Source: DASPGQ01 sp035457705 | Lineage (GTDB): Bacteria > Acidobacteriota > Vicinamibacteria > Marinacidobacterales > SMYC01 | Direction: 5' to 3' | DNA length: 64,000 nt | Assembly: GCA_035457705.1 (NCBI GenBank) | Contig: DATIBD010000111.1 | Span: forward strand, 1 to 64,000 | In this document: positions 25,019 through 33,469 of the stretch, piece by piece | Layout: each line of letters starts with the position of its first letter | Position numbering within the stretch: position 1 is the first letter of the stretch | Notes under the pieces: generated by a model | Databases searched by the model: none | Told to the model about the DNA's origin: nothing | The model's input: the letters and a program-made list of their open reading frames with translations, nothing else | Made by a program: the position numbers and the translations under genes

Positions 25019-25072
25019 GGCGCCGAGCATTCTAGCAGGCTGCTGCTCCCCTCTCCTGGCCGAACGCGCGGC

Positions 25073-27175
25073 TCAGGGCAAAGCCATCGCCGCCAGGCCG
25101 TCCGCTAGCTGGACGAGCACGTACTGCTTGCCCTTGTGCATCCAGCTCGACATGCCGTAGCTCGTCGCATCAGGAATCTCGACGGCTCCCAATCGTTTAC
25201 CCGTCCGTTTGTCGATAGCGAAGAGGTTCCAGGTCCCGTCACTGACTTGCCCGGCGGTGATGAGCAAAGTGGGTGTAACGACCATTACCGGAAATCCTCG
25301 GCGTCCGGGGTTGGTCGGTACCCCGTCCACCCCCTGGAGCATCGGGTGATTCCGGATGGCCTCCTGCTCTTCCTCCGGCGCATCGCCGTGGGGGATGGTC
25401 CAGAGAATCTCACCCGTGTTCATATCGTAGGCGGTGATGCGGCCAACGGGCCCTTTCCAGATGGAAAGCCCGTCGATGTTGGCCCGATCGGGCCGATCCG
25501 GTCCGCCGCGGCGTCGGTCGAAACCCGGTCCTGCTGCCCGAGACCACTCGGATGGTGTGGTGCCCGTCTGCTTCTCTTCGTTGAGCGGAGATTCCGCGCC
25601 GGGCATGAGCTCATAGGTCGAGCAGCCGCTGCTCGACGCGACGTATAGGACACCGGCGGTCGGATCGGCAACCGCTGGGCTGTAGATGTTGGCACCGCCT
25701 CCGCCCCCGGGGCAGGCCATGCCGGCTCCAGGCCAGTTCGCCTCCGGACTATCGGCGACGACAGGCGGATTGAACAACGGGAAGAAGAGGTTGTTCTCAC
25801 GCGCGTATTGAAGCACCTTCTCCTTGATCTCGGGCGTGTAGTCGATCAGATCTTCCTCAGTCCGTCCCTGCAGATCGAACGGGGGCGGCTTCGTCGGGAA
25901 GGGTTGCGTGGGCGATAGCTTCTCTCCCGGGACGGTCGACGATGGAACGGAACGCTCCTCCATCGGCCAGATCGGCTGACCCGTCTCGCGATTGAGCGCG
26001 TACACGAACGCCTGCTTGGTGGCCTGGAAGATCCCTTTGATCGTCTTGCCTCCGACTTTGACGTCCATCAACACGGGAGCCGTCGGTGTGTCGTAGTTCC
26101 AGATGTCGTGGTGCACCATCTGAAAGTGCCATTTTCGCTCGCCGGTTCGGACGTCGAGGGCGATCAAACTCGTGCTGAACAGAGTGTCACCCGGACGGAA
26201 GCCGCCATAGTAGTCGATGGTCGCGCCGTTGGTCGGAATGTAGACGAGACCGAGCTCCGGGTCCGCCGACATCGGAGCCCAAGACGAGACGTCCCCGGTC
26301 CACTTCCAGGCGTCGCTCTCCCAGGTCTCGTGTCCGACCTCTCCGGGACGCGGAATGACGTGGAACTTCCATTTGAACTCACCGGTGCGGGCGTCATAGG
26401 CGAGGATGTCTCCGGGGACCATCTCTTTTCGCGTCTGCTCATATCCCTGCTCGGCGGAGTTCCCCACGACCACGACGTCGTTGACCACGATCGGCGGCGA
26501 GGAGCTGGTGATGTAGCCGAGCTCGAGAGGAATCCCCTGATAGGGGTCGTAGGGCTTCTTCCACTCCTGCCACCGTCCCCAGTCCTGGATTAGATCCCAG
26601 ACCAAATCAACCGTACCCGATTTCGGGAAGCCGGGGATATCTACGGGCTTGCCCCAATTCTCGAGTGGCCGCCCGGTCTCGGCGTCCAGCGCGTGGAGAA
26701 AGAATGCCGGCGTCGTGATGTACACCACCCCGCGCCCGTCGAGCTCGGCGTAGGCGACGCCCTTTCCGTAGCCCTTCCGCATCGAGTACTCGTGGCGAAA
26801 CGTGTTGGGCTCGGTGAAGCTCCACAGCAGCTCACCTGTGGCGGGGTCGAGGGCGATGACGTGCCGGCGCTCGCCGGTCACCGTGATGAGCTTTCCACCC
26901 ACGTAGCTGGGAGTCGCCCTGGGCGTGCTGGCGCCAAAGCTCCCAGCATCGAATCGCCACGCCACCTTCAGATCTCCGAAGTTGGACGCGTTGATTTGAT
27001 CCGCCGGCGTGTATCGCGTGTGCCAAGCGTCGCCACCCAGGTAGGTCCACTGACCATCTTGGACACCTGGCCCTTGGGCTCCGGCCGTCATGGACAGAAA
27101 AAGCAGCCCGAGGGTTAGCGTAAGAGGACGCAAGCTTGGCAGGCGCGAATACTGCCCGCGCTCGTGGTTACTCAT
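25073..27175 (-). CDS. Periplasmic PQQ-dependent dehydrogenase (quinoprotein), second copy
   Basis: 700 residues with a signal peptide (LTLTLGLLFLSMTAGAQG). Propeller blades carry ALDPATGELLWSF, AYDARTGEFKWKFHVIPRP and ALDVRTGERKWHFQMVHHDIW followed by NYD. These match the neighbour over most of the length, so the two arose by duplication. In place of the neighbour's CGFCHRGV it reads YGKGVAYAEL, so the first-blade chemistry differs. A glycine-rich GMACPGGGGGAN insertion and a Pro/Arg-rich loop are specific to this copy. A strong GGAGGAAG precedes ATG 27175. It is the first gene of the pair. Electrons would pass to a c-type cytochrome; the DUF1592 protein divergently encoded next door carries CxxCH motifs and is a possible acceptor. 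Confidence 0.88.
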   Translation of the reverse strand: MSNHERGQYSRLPSLRPLTLTLGLLFLSMTAGAQGPGVQDGQWTYLGGDAWHTRYTPADQINASNFGDLKVAWRFDAGSFGASTPRATPSYVGGKLITVTGERRHVIALDPATGELLWSFTEPNTFRHEYSMRKGYGKGVAYAELDGRGVVYITTPAFFLHALDAETGRPLENWGKPVDIPGFPKSGTVDLVWDLIQDWGRWQEWKKPYDPYQGIPLELGYITSSSPPIVVNDVVVVGNSAEQGYEQTRKEMVPGDILAYDARTGEFKWKFHVIPRPGEVGHETWESDAWKWTGDVSSWAPMSADPELGLVYIPTNGATIDYYGGFRPGDTLFSTSLIALDVRTGERKWHFQMVHHDIWNYDTPTAPVLMDVKVGGKTIKGIFQATKQAFVYALNRETGQPIWPMEERSVPSSTVPGEKLSPTQPFPTKPPPFDLQGRTEEDLIDYTPEIKEKVLQYARENNLFFPLFNPPVVADSPEANWPGAGMACPGGGGGANIYSPAVADPTAGVLYVASSSGCSTYELMPGAESPLNEEKQTGTTPSEWSRAAGPGFDRRRGGPDRPDRANIDGLSIWKGPVGRITAYDMNTGEILWTIPHGDAPEEEQEAIRNHPMLQGVDGVPTNPGRRGFPVMVVTPTLLITAGQVSDGTWNLFAIDKRTGKRLGAVEIPDATSYGMSSWMHKGKQYVLVQLADGLAAMALP

Positions 27176-27394
27176 TTTCGTCTTCCTCCACTGACGAGTT
27201 CGACCGGTCCATGTGCCACCCCACGGACGCAGAGCGGCACCGCCGTGCCCGGCATACTATATCGCTAAAAGCCTCTTGTGTATCGTATTTGTAACAACTC
27301 ATCGCCAACCGACTTGATTCTGCCCGTCTACATCTGTAACGATCCAGGCGGCGGTTCTCTAGGAGGCGTGTATTTTCGGGAACGGTCGCGCATC

Positions 27395-29797
27395 ATGAAG
27401 AGACTCGCTGCCGGCGCCGTATTCGTTGGCGTCTGCCTCGCAGCAGGGACCACCGTTGCCCGTGGCGAAGCGACCGGGCGGAGCGAGTCGACCCCACCGG
27501 CGGCGGGGCTCAACGCGGTCATCGAACAGTACTGCGTCGGATGTCACAACGATTACACGCTGCTCGGAAACCTCTCGCTCGAAGCCTTCGACGTCGCAGC
27601 CGCCGATCAACACGCCGAAACCGCGGAGAAGATGATCGTGAAGCTGCGCGCGGGCATGATGCCCCCGCCCGATGCCGACCGTCCCGGTGCCGACGTGCTT
27701 CTCGCGCTCGTCGATACCCTGGAAACGGTGGTAGACCGGTCATGGGCATCGCATCCAAACCCGGGTACACGCCGGTTCCAAAGGCTCAACCGAGCGGAAT
27801 ACGAGCGAGTGGTCGAAGATCTCCTCGCACTCGAAATCGATGCGAGTCGCTGGCTTCCCGCCGACACCTTCCTCGGCAACTTCGACAACATGTCGGCCGC
27901 CCAACGCCTTTCGACGACGCTTCTCGAAGCCTATCTGAGAGCCGCGAGCGAGGTCAGCCGCCTCGCCATCGGCAACGCCGGAGCGCGCTCCCAGACGGCC
28001 AAGTACACGAATCCGATCGAGCTCTCCCAGCACGCTTGGGACCACGTCGAGGGAGCTCCCTACGGAACGCGCGGCGGCATCGTCGTAACTCACGATTTCC
28101 CAGCGGACGGCGAGTACGTCTTCACGATCGAGACGCTATTCGGTGAGGGCACGGGTTTCGAGGACGTCGACATCTCGATCGACAACGGAGGCGTGGCGCT
28201 TCTCGCGCTCGAGCACGGCGGCGCGAAGACCGTTCCCATCCGGACGAAGCCCGTTTTCGTGCGGGCGGGCCAGCGGCGAGTCGCAGCTGCCTTCGTGCGG
28301 AAAATCGAGGGTCCCTACGAAGATCGATTGAGCCCGCACGAATGGTCGTTCGTCGGCGGTGAGGACTCCCAGGACTGGGCGAACTACGGCATCACGGCAT
28401 TGCCGCATTTGAGCGAGCTTCTGATCACGGGGCCTCTCAGCTCCGCGGGGCTCTCGGCCACGAGAAGCCGCGAGAAGGTTTTTTCCTGCCATCCCCAGTC
28501 CCCCAGCGCGGAACGGTCCTGCGCGGAGACGATCGTCTCGCGCTTGGCGCGCGCGGCCTATCGCCGTCCCGTCACCGACGAGGATCTGGCCGGCCCGATG
28601 TCCTTCTATGACCGGGCGAGCCGCGAGGAAGGTTTCGAAGTGGGCGTCCGAACCGCACTCCAGGCGATCCTGGCGAGCCCCCATTTCATCTTCCGCCTCG
28701 AGGAGCAGCCCGAGGACGTTCGCCCGGGCGCAAGCTATCGGTTGAGCGAGGCCGATTTCGCCTCTCGGCTGTCGTTTTTTCTGTGGGGTGCGAATCCCGA
28801 CGATACGCTCCTCGAGCTCGCTTCCGAGAACCGGCTGTTCGATCCCCTCGTTCTGGAGGAGCAGGTTCACCGGATGCTCGAAGACCCACGGTCGGAGGCG
28901 CTCTCAACGCGCTTCGCTTCCCAATGGCTCAGGCTTCAGGACACTGAGGACAATCAGCCCGAGCCGTACCTCTATCCAGACTTCACCGGCCAGCTGCGCC
29001 ACGACATGGTGCGGGAGACCGAGCTCCTATTCGATCACCTCGTACGGGAAGATCGGGGCCTCCTCGACCTGTTCACTGCGGACTATACGTTTCTCAACGA
29101 GCGCCTGGCGCGCCATTACGGGATCACGGGCGTTGCAGGCGACTGGTTTCGCCGAATCACGTACCCGGACGACGCCCGCCGCGGGGTGCTCGGCCACGGA
29201 AGTGTTCTTCTCCTGACCTCGATGTCTGCCCGGACGTCCCCGGTGCTGCGGGGCAAATGGGTCATGGAGGTGCTCATGGGCACTCCCCCACCGCCGCCAC
29301 CTCCCAACATTCCGGCGTTCGAAGATACGGCGAGCGCTTCCGGGGGCCGGCGTCTGACCACACGCGAGCGCCTCGAGCAGCACACGGCCAATCCGACGTG
29401 TCATGCTTGCCACCGTTTCATGGACCCCATCGGCCTGGCACTCGACAACTACGATGTGACGGGTCGGGTGCGCACCCGCGAGAACGGAGTGCCGCTCGAC
29501 ACCCGCGGGACTTTCTACGACGGCACCGAGGTGAGCACGCCTCGTGAGCTCGTCGACGTGCTTCTCGAGCGACCCATTCCTCTGGTGAGAAATTTCACGG
29601 CGAACGTGCTCGCCTATGCGATCGGGCGGCCTGTGGAGTATTACGATCAGCCCGAGATTCGGGCCATCGTGGCGGAAGCCGAGGCGAAGGGTTACCGCAT
29701 GTCATCGTTCATCCTGGGTGTCGCGAAGAGCGGCCCCTTCCAAATGGCTCGAGCCGTCCCGTTGAAGGAAGACTCGACGACCGGACAGGAGAAGTAG
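27395..29797 (+). CDS. DUF1592/DUF1588/DUF1585 haem-binding secreted protein
   Basis: About 800 residues from ATG 27395, with a signal peptide (LAAGAVFVGVCLAAGTTVA). QYCVGCHND at about residue 47 is a haem c motif of the planctomycete-type cytochrome region, and NPTCHACHRFMDPIG near residue 667 is a second CxxCH typical of DUF1588. Between them are the DUF1587, DUF1595 and DUF1592 regions, with FQRLNRAEYERVVEDLL, ARAAYRRPVTDEDL and ASRLSFFLWGANPDD. The biochemical role of this protein type is not established. It is almost always encoded just before a DUF1552 protein, as here with four bases between. It probably works in periplasmic oxidation, perhaps with the quinoproteins transcribed in the opposite direction. 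Confidence 0.9.
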   Translation: MKRLAAGAVFVGVCLAAGTTVARGEATGRSESTPPAAGLNAVIEQYCVGCHNDYTLLGNLSLEAFDVAAADQHAETAEKMIVKLRAGMMPPPDADRPGADVLLALVDTLETVVDRSWASHPNPGTRRFQRLNRAEYERVVEDLLALEIDASRWLPADTFLGNFDNMSAAQRLSTTLLEAYLRAASEVSRLAIGNAGARSQTAKYTNPIELSQHAWDHVEGAPYGTRGGIVVTHDFPADGEYVFTIETLFGEGTGFEDVDISIDNGGVALLALEHGGAKTVPIRTKPVFVRAGQRRVAAAFVRKIEGPYEDRLSPHEWSFVGGEDSQDWANYGITALPHLSELLITGPLSSAGLSATRSREKVFSCHPQSPSAERSCAETIVSRLARAAYRRPVTDEDLAGPMSFYDRASREEGFEVGVRTALQAILASPHFIFRLEEQPEDVRPGASYRLSEADFASRLSFFLWGANPDDTLLELASENRLFDPLVLEEQVHRMLEDPRSEALSTRFASQWLRLQDTEDNQPEPYLYPDFTGQLRHDMVRETELLFDHLVREDRGLLDLFTADYTFLNERLARHYGITGVAGDWFRRITYPDDARRGVLGHGSVLLLTSMSARTSPVLRGKWVMEVLMGTPPPPPPPNIPAFEDTASASGGRRLTTRERLEQHTANPTCHACHRFMDPIGLALDNYDVTGRVRTRENGVPLDTRGTFYDGTEVSTPRELVDVLLERPIPLVRNFTANVLAYAIGRPVEYYDQPEIRAIVAEAEAKGYRMSSFILGVAKSGPFQMARAVPLKEDSTTGQEK

Positions 29798-29801
29798 AGC
29801 C

Positions 29802-31196
29802 ATGGGCTTCATTACCGGAAAGCATCTCTCTCGGCGAACGTTCCTTCGGGGTGCGGGGGTGAGCGTCGCACTACCCCTCCTCGACGCCATGCTGCCCGCG
29901 GGACGCGCCCGAGCCTCGACGGGCGAAACGAAATTCACCCGCCTCGTGTGCATCGAAGAGTCCATGGGAGCAGCGGGATCGAGCGACTGGGGCGACGCCG
30001 AACACCTCTTCGCTCCTGCAGGCATCGGACGTGACTTCGAGCTCGTCGCCAACAGCCAATTGAGACCGCTCGAGTCGTTTCGTGACCGCATGACGATCGT
30101 GAGCAACACCGACTGCCGTTCGGCGGAGGCGTTTCGCGCCGAGGAGATCGGCGGCGATCACGACCGGACGACGGCGGTGTTTCTGACTCAAGCCCACCCC
30201 ACGCAGACCCAGGGCTCCGACATCCATATCGGGATCTCGATCGACCAGATCCACGCGCAGCGTTTCGGCAGGGAGACGGCGCTTCCGTCGCTCGAGCTCT
30301 GTATCGAGGGCATCGATCGCGGTGGGGGCTGCGCCTACAACTACCACTGCGCGTACACGACGTCGCTCGCCTGGGCATCGGCCAACCAGCCGCTTCCGGC
30401 GATTCGCGAGCCCCGGGTGGTCTTCGAGCAATTGTTCGGTGCGGGCGACACTCCCGAGGATCGGGCAGCCCGGCGCCGGACCAATCGAAGCTTGATCGAC
30501 TGGATCGCGACCGAGGTCGCGCGGTTGAAGCGATCGTTGGGAGCCGCGGATCGCGCGGCACTCGACGAGTACACCGAGCACATCCGCGAGATCGAGCGGA
30601 GAATCGAGCTCGTCGAATCCCGCAATTCGAGCGGGGAGGAGCGGGAGATGCCCGAGGCACCGTCCGGGGTTCCCGACTCCTTCGAGGAGCACATGCGGCT
30701 GATGTTCGATCTCCAGGTGCTCGCGCTGCAGGCGGACTTGACGCGGGTCATCACGTTCAAGACCGGATTCGATCAATCGAATCGGACGTTCCCCGAGTGT
30801 GGGACGACGAAATCGATCCACGGCGCGTCGCACCATGGGAACGTTCCCGCCGACATCCTGGATTTCAACAAGATCAACACGTACCGCCTCGGCCAGCTCG
30901 CGCATTTTCTGAAGAAGATGGGAGACACCTTCGACGGCGACGGCCCGTTGCTCGACAAGACGGCGATCGTCTGGGGCTCGGCGATGGCCGACGGAAACCT
31001 TCACAACCACCGCCGGGCGCCGCTTCTGCTCTTCGGCCACGCCAACGGCGCTCTCGACGGAGGCCTCCACCTGAGGGCCCCCGAGGGCACGCCGATGGCG
31101 AACGTTTTCGTGAGCCTGATGCAGAAGATCGGACACGAGGAGATGACGGCATTCGGCGACAGCACGGGAGCCTTCTCCTTGGATGGCGTGTCATGA
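29802..31196 (+). CDS. DUF1552 protein, Tat-exported
   Basis: 464 residues. The N-terminus LSRRTFLRGAGVSVALPLL is a twin-arginine signal, so the protein is exported folded. The body matches the DUF1552 type, with IVSNTDCRSAEAFRAEEIGG and DHDRTT, then GSDIHIGISIDQIHAQ, and a closing GTPMANVFVSLMQKIG. Many such proteins resemble sulfatase/alkaline-phosphatase-like folds, but the function is unknown. It follows the DUF1592 gene by four bases and overlaps the ankyrin gene by ATGA, so the three form an operon. Tat export suggests that it binds a cofactor or assembles before secretion. Confidence 0.88.
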   Translation: MGFITGKHLSRRTFLRGAGVSVALPLLDAMLPAGRARASTGETKFTRLVCIEESMGAAGSSDWGDAEHLFAPAGIGRDFELVANSQLRPLESFRDRMTIVSNTDCRSAEAFRAEEIGGDHDRTTAVFLTQAHPTQTQGSDIHIGISIDQIHAQRFGRETALPSLELCIEGIDRGGGCAYNYHCAYTTSLAWASANQPLPAIREPRVVFEQLFGAGDTPEDRAARRRTNRSLIDWIATEVARLKRSLGAADRAALDEYTEHIREIERRIELVESRNSSGEEREMPEAPSGVPDSFEEHMRLMFDLQVLALQADLTRVITFKTGFDQSNRTFPECGTTKSIHGASHHGNVPADILDFNKINTYRLGQLAHFLKKMGDTFDGDGPLLDKTAIVWGSAMADGNLHNHRRAPLLLFGHANGALDGGLHLRAPEGTPMANVFVSLMQKIGHEEMTAFGDSTGAFSLDGVS

Positions 31197-33142
31197 CCAT
31201 CGGGACGCTGGCGGTATTTCTGACGATCGGCGCGGCCGCGGCTCCCCCGCCCGATCTGATCGACGCCGCGCGCCGGGGAGACTTCGAAGCCGTGCGGTCG
31301 CTCCTCGACCGGGGCGCCGACGTGAACGCCGCCAAGGGTGACGGCATGACCGCTCTGCATTGGGCGGCGGAGCACGACCACCCCGAAGTCGTCGCGCTTC
31401 TGCTCGCCGCTTCCGCCGATCCGACCGCGACCACGCGCATCGGAGGCTACACACCGTTGCACCTTGCGAGCCGGCTCGGGTCCGCCGGTATCGTAAAGAT
31501 GTTGCTCGAGGCGGGCGGCAATCCCGACGCAGTTACCACGACGACCGGCGTTACGCCGCTGCACCTCGCCGCGGCGGCGGTCGGAGGCGCAGATGCCGTG
31601 ACGGCCCTCATCGCTCGCGGGGCGAATGTCGACGCCCGCGAGAGTACGGCAGGACAAACACCGTTGATGTTCGCGGCCGCATCCAATCGCGCCGCCGCCA
31701 TTAGAGAGCTCCTGGCGCACGGTGCGAGCCCCGGAACAACCACGAAGGTTGTGGATGTGCTTCCGAGTCTCGCGCTCGATCGCGAGGCCACGAAACGTTT
31801 GGAGGAGATGCTTTCCAAAGAAGATGGGGCTGAGGCGGAGCCCGACGTCGACGCCGACACCCCGTACGCTCGCCCGAAACGGCCCGAGGTGGAGCTGAGC
31901 CCCGCCGAGGTTCAGGCTGCGATCCGCGCGCAGCGCGAGTTCCTCCTCTCCGGCTACGACGTGGGAGACGTCGACGCCACCTCGCTCGCGCAGGTGCGAC
32001 CGGACTACCCCGGAGGCCCGGACGTCGTACGCCCTCCCTATCGGGAGGTCCTCGTGGGAAAGACGGGCGGCATGACGGCGCTCCTGCACGCGGCACGCGA
32101 GGGAAACATCGAGGCGGCGGTCGCCCTTCTCGAGGGCGATGCGGACGTCAACCAGGTGAGCGCGGATGGAACGAGCCCACTCCTCATCGCGGCGCTCAAC
32201 GGCCAGTTCGATCTCGCGCTCGTACTCCTCGAGCGCGGCGCGGACCCCAACCTAGCGGCTCTCACCGACGGCATCGCGCCGCTCTTCGCCGTCCTCGAGA
32301 CGCAGTGGGCGCCCAAGTCGAACTACCCACAACCCCGAGCGCAGGACGAACAGCGAGCTCCGTACATGGACGTGCTGCAGGCTCTCCTCGCGGCCGGGGC
32401 GAACCCGAACGTTCGTCTGAGAACACATCTGTGGTACTGGGAATACGGGCTGACCAAGATGGGCATCGACCTCACGGGGGCGACGCCTTTCTGGCGCGCC
32501 GCCTTCGCTCAGGACATCGGAGCCATGAAGCTGCTCGCGGCGCACGGAGCGGATCCGAACATCCCGACGAAGTGGCCGGAGGTCGGGATGAGGGAGCGGC
32601 GGCAGCAGGATGGACGGCAGCAGGAGGACTCGGCACTGCCCTACATCCCCGAGGGGGCGCCGAACGCCTATCCGATCCACGTTGCCGCGGGCGGCGGTTA
32701 CCTCGGGCTCGGAGCCTTCAGCGTTCGAAACGTGCCGGATCAGTTTCTGCCGGCGGTGAAGTATCTCGTCGAGGAGCACGGGGCCGATGTGAACCTGTCG
32801 GACTCCTGGGGCTACCGCCCGCTGCACTACGCGGCGTCTCGAGGTGATAACGAGCTCATCGAGTACCTCGTCTCAAAGGGCGCGGACGTCACGACGATCA
32901 CGCGCCTCGGGCAGTCGACCGCCGACATGGCGCGTGGCGGCCGTGCCGGCTTCTTCACCCGCGTGGCCTATCCGGAAACGGTCAAGCTCCTCACGAGTCT
33001 CGGCTCGTCGCTCCGGTGCCTCCACACACATTTCCTCGACACCGGCGATTTCTGTGAGGGGGCCGGAGTCGACGACCCCTGGGCGCCGGCCTCGGGCGGT
33101 CACCCGTCACGCTCCGACACTCCGAAAGAGAAGCGTCGTTAG
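31193..33142 (+). CDS. Secreted ankyrin-repeat protein
   Basis: About 649 residues from ATG 31193, which overlaps the DUF1552 stop. A short hydrophobic export signal (LAVFLTIGAAAA) comes first. About nine ankyrin repeats follow, for example GMTALHWAAEHDHPEVVALL, GYTPLHLASRLGSAGIVKML, GTSPLLIAALNGQFDLALVL and GYRPLHYAASRGDNELIEYL. A less regular, Pro/Glu-rich linker sits at ~215-275. Ankyrin stacks bind proteins, so this is probably a periplasmic scaffold for its operon partners. The final ~30 residues (CLHTHFLDTGDFCEGAG) have two cysteines that could form a disulfide. Confidence 0.9.
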   Translation: MTIGTLAVFLTIGAAAAPPPDLIDAARRGDFEAVRSLLDRGADVNAAKGDGMTALHWAAEHDHPEVVALLLAASADPTATTRIGGYTPLHLASRLGSAGIVKMLLEAGGNPDAVTTTTGVTPLHLAAAAVGGADAVTALIARGANVDARESTAGQTPLMFAAASNRAAAIRELLAHGASPGTTTKVVDVLPSLALDREATKRLEEMLSKEDGAEAEPDVDADTPYARPKRPEVELSPAEVQAAIRAQREFLLSGYDVGDVDATSLAQVRPDYPGGPDVVRPPYREVLVGKTGGMTALLHAAREGNIEAAVALLEGDADVNQVSADGTSPLLIAALNGQFDLALVLLERGADPNLAALTDGIAPLFAVLETQWAPKSNYPQPRAQDEQRAPYMDVLQALLAAGANPNVRLRTHLWYWEYGLTKMGIDLTGATPFWRAAFAQDIGAMKLLAAHGADPNIPTKWPEVGMRERRQQDGRQQEDSALPYIPEGAPNAYPIHVAAGGGYLGLGAFSVRNVPDQFLPAVKYLVEEHGADVNLSDSWGYRPLHYAASRGDNELIEYLVSKGADVTTITRLGQSTADMARGGRAGFFTRVAYPETVKLLTSLGSSLRCLHTHFLDTGDFCEGAGVDDPWAPASGGHPSRSDTPKEKRR

Positions 33143-33469
33143 CATCGGGCTCCGCGCTTCACCTCGTAAGGCGTGGCCCGGCCCGGCGCCAATCGGCACG
33201 CTCGCTTTTGCCAAGCGGTCACTTCGGGTTCGCGAAGAACGTTTGCGAACAAGGGCTGACCGGGAACGGACAGTGTCGCCTCAGGTAGGCTAGAAAGAAC
33301 GGCATTTTTTCCGGCACATCCTTTGCTCTATCAGGGTGATGAAAAACGCGGCCCACCCTGCGCGAGCGGAGCGAGCCCGGCGCGGTGGCCGCGCCGTAAG
33401 CAGCCCGAGCGGTGGCGGCACGATCGATTACGGGTCCCGCCACGGCATTGGGTACTGGAGTGTTGTTTC
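33143..33469. other. 327-base intergenic stretch with a GC hairpin
   Basis: No gene is convincing here. It contains an eight-base perfect hairpin with a three-base loop (CGGCGCGG-TGG-CCGCGCCG, 33378-33396) and a short T run at 33305-33310. The hairpin lacks a following T run, so I do not call it a terminator. The promoter of the downstream permease gene should lie here, but I cannot pick it out. Confidence 0.5.

Noticed and set aside
33305..33396. A terminator after the ankyrin gene
   Set aside because: The eight-base GC hairpin has no T run after it, and the T run at 33305 has no stem before it.
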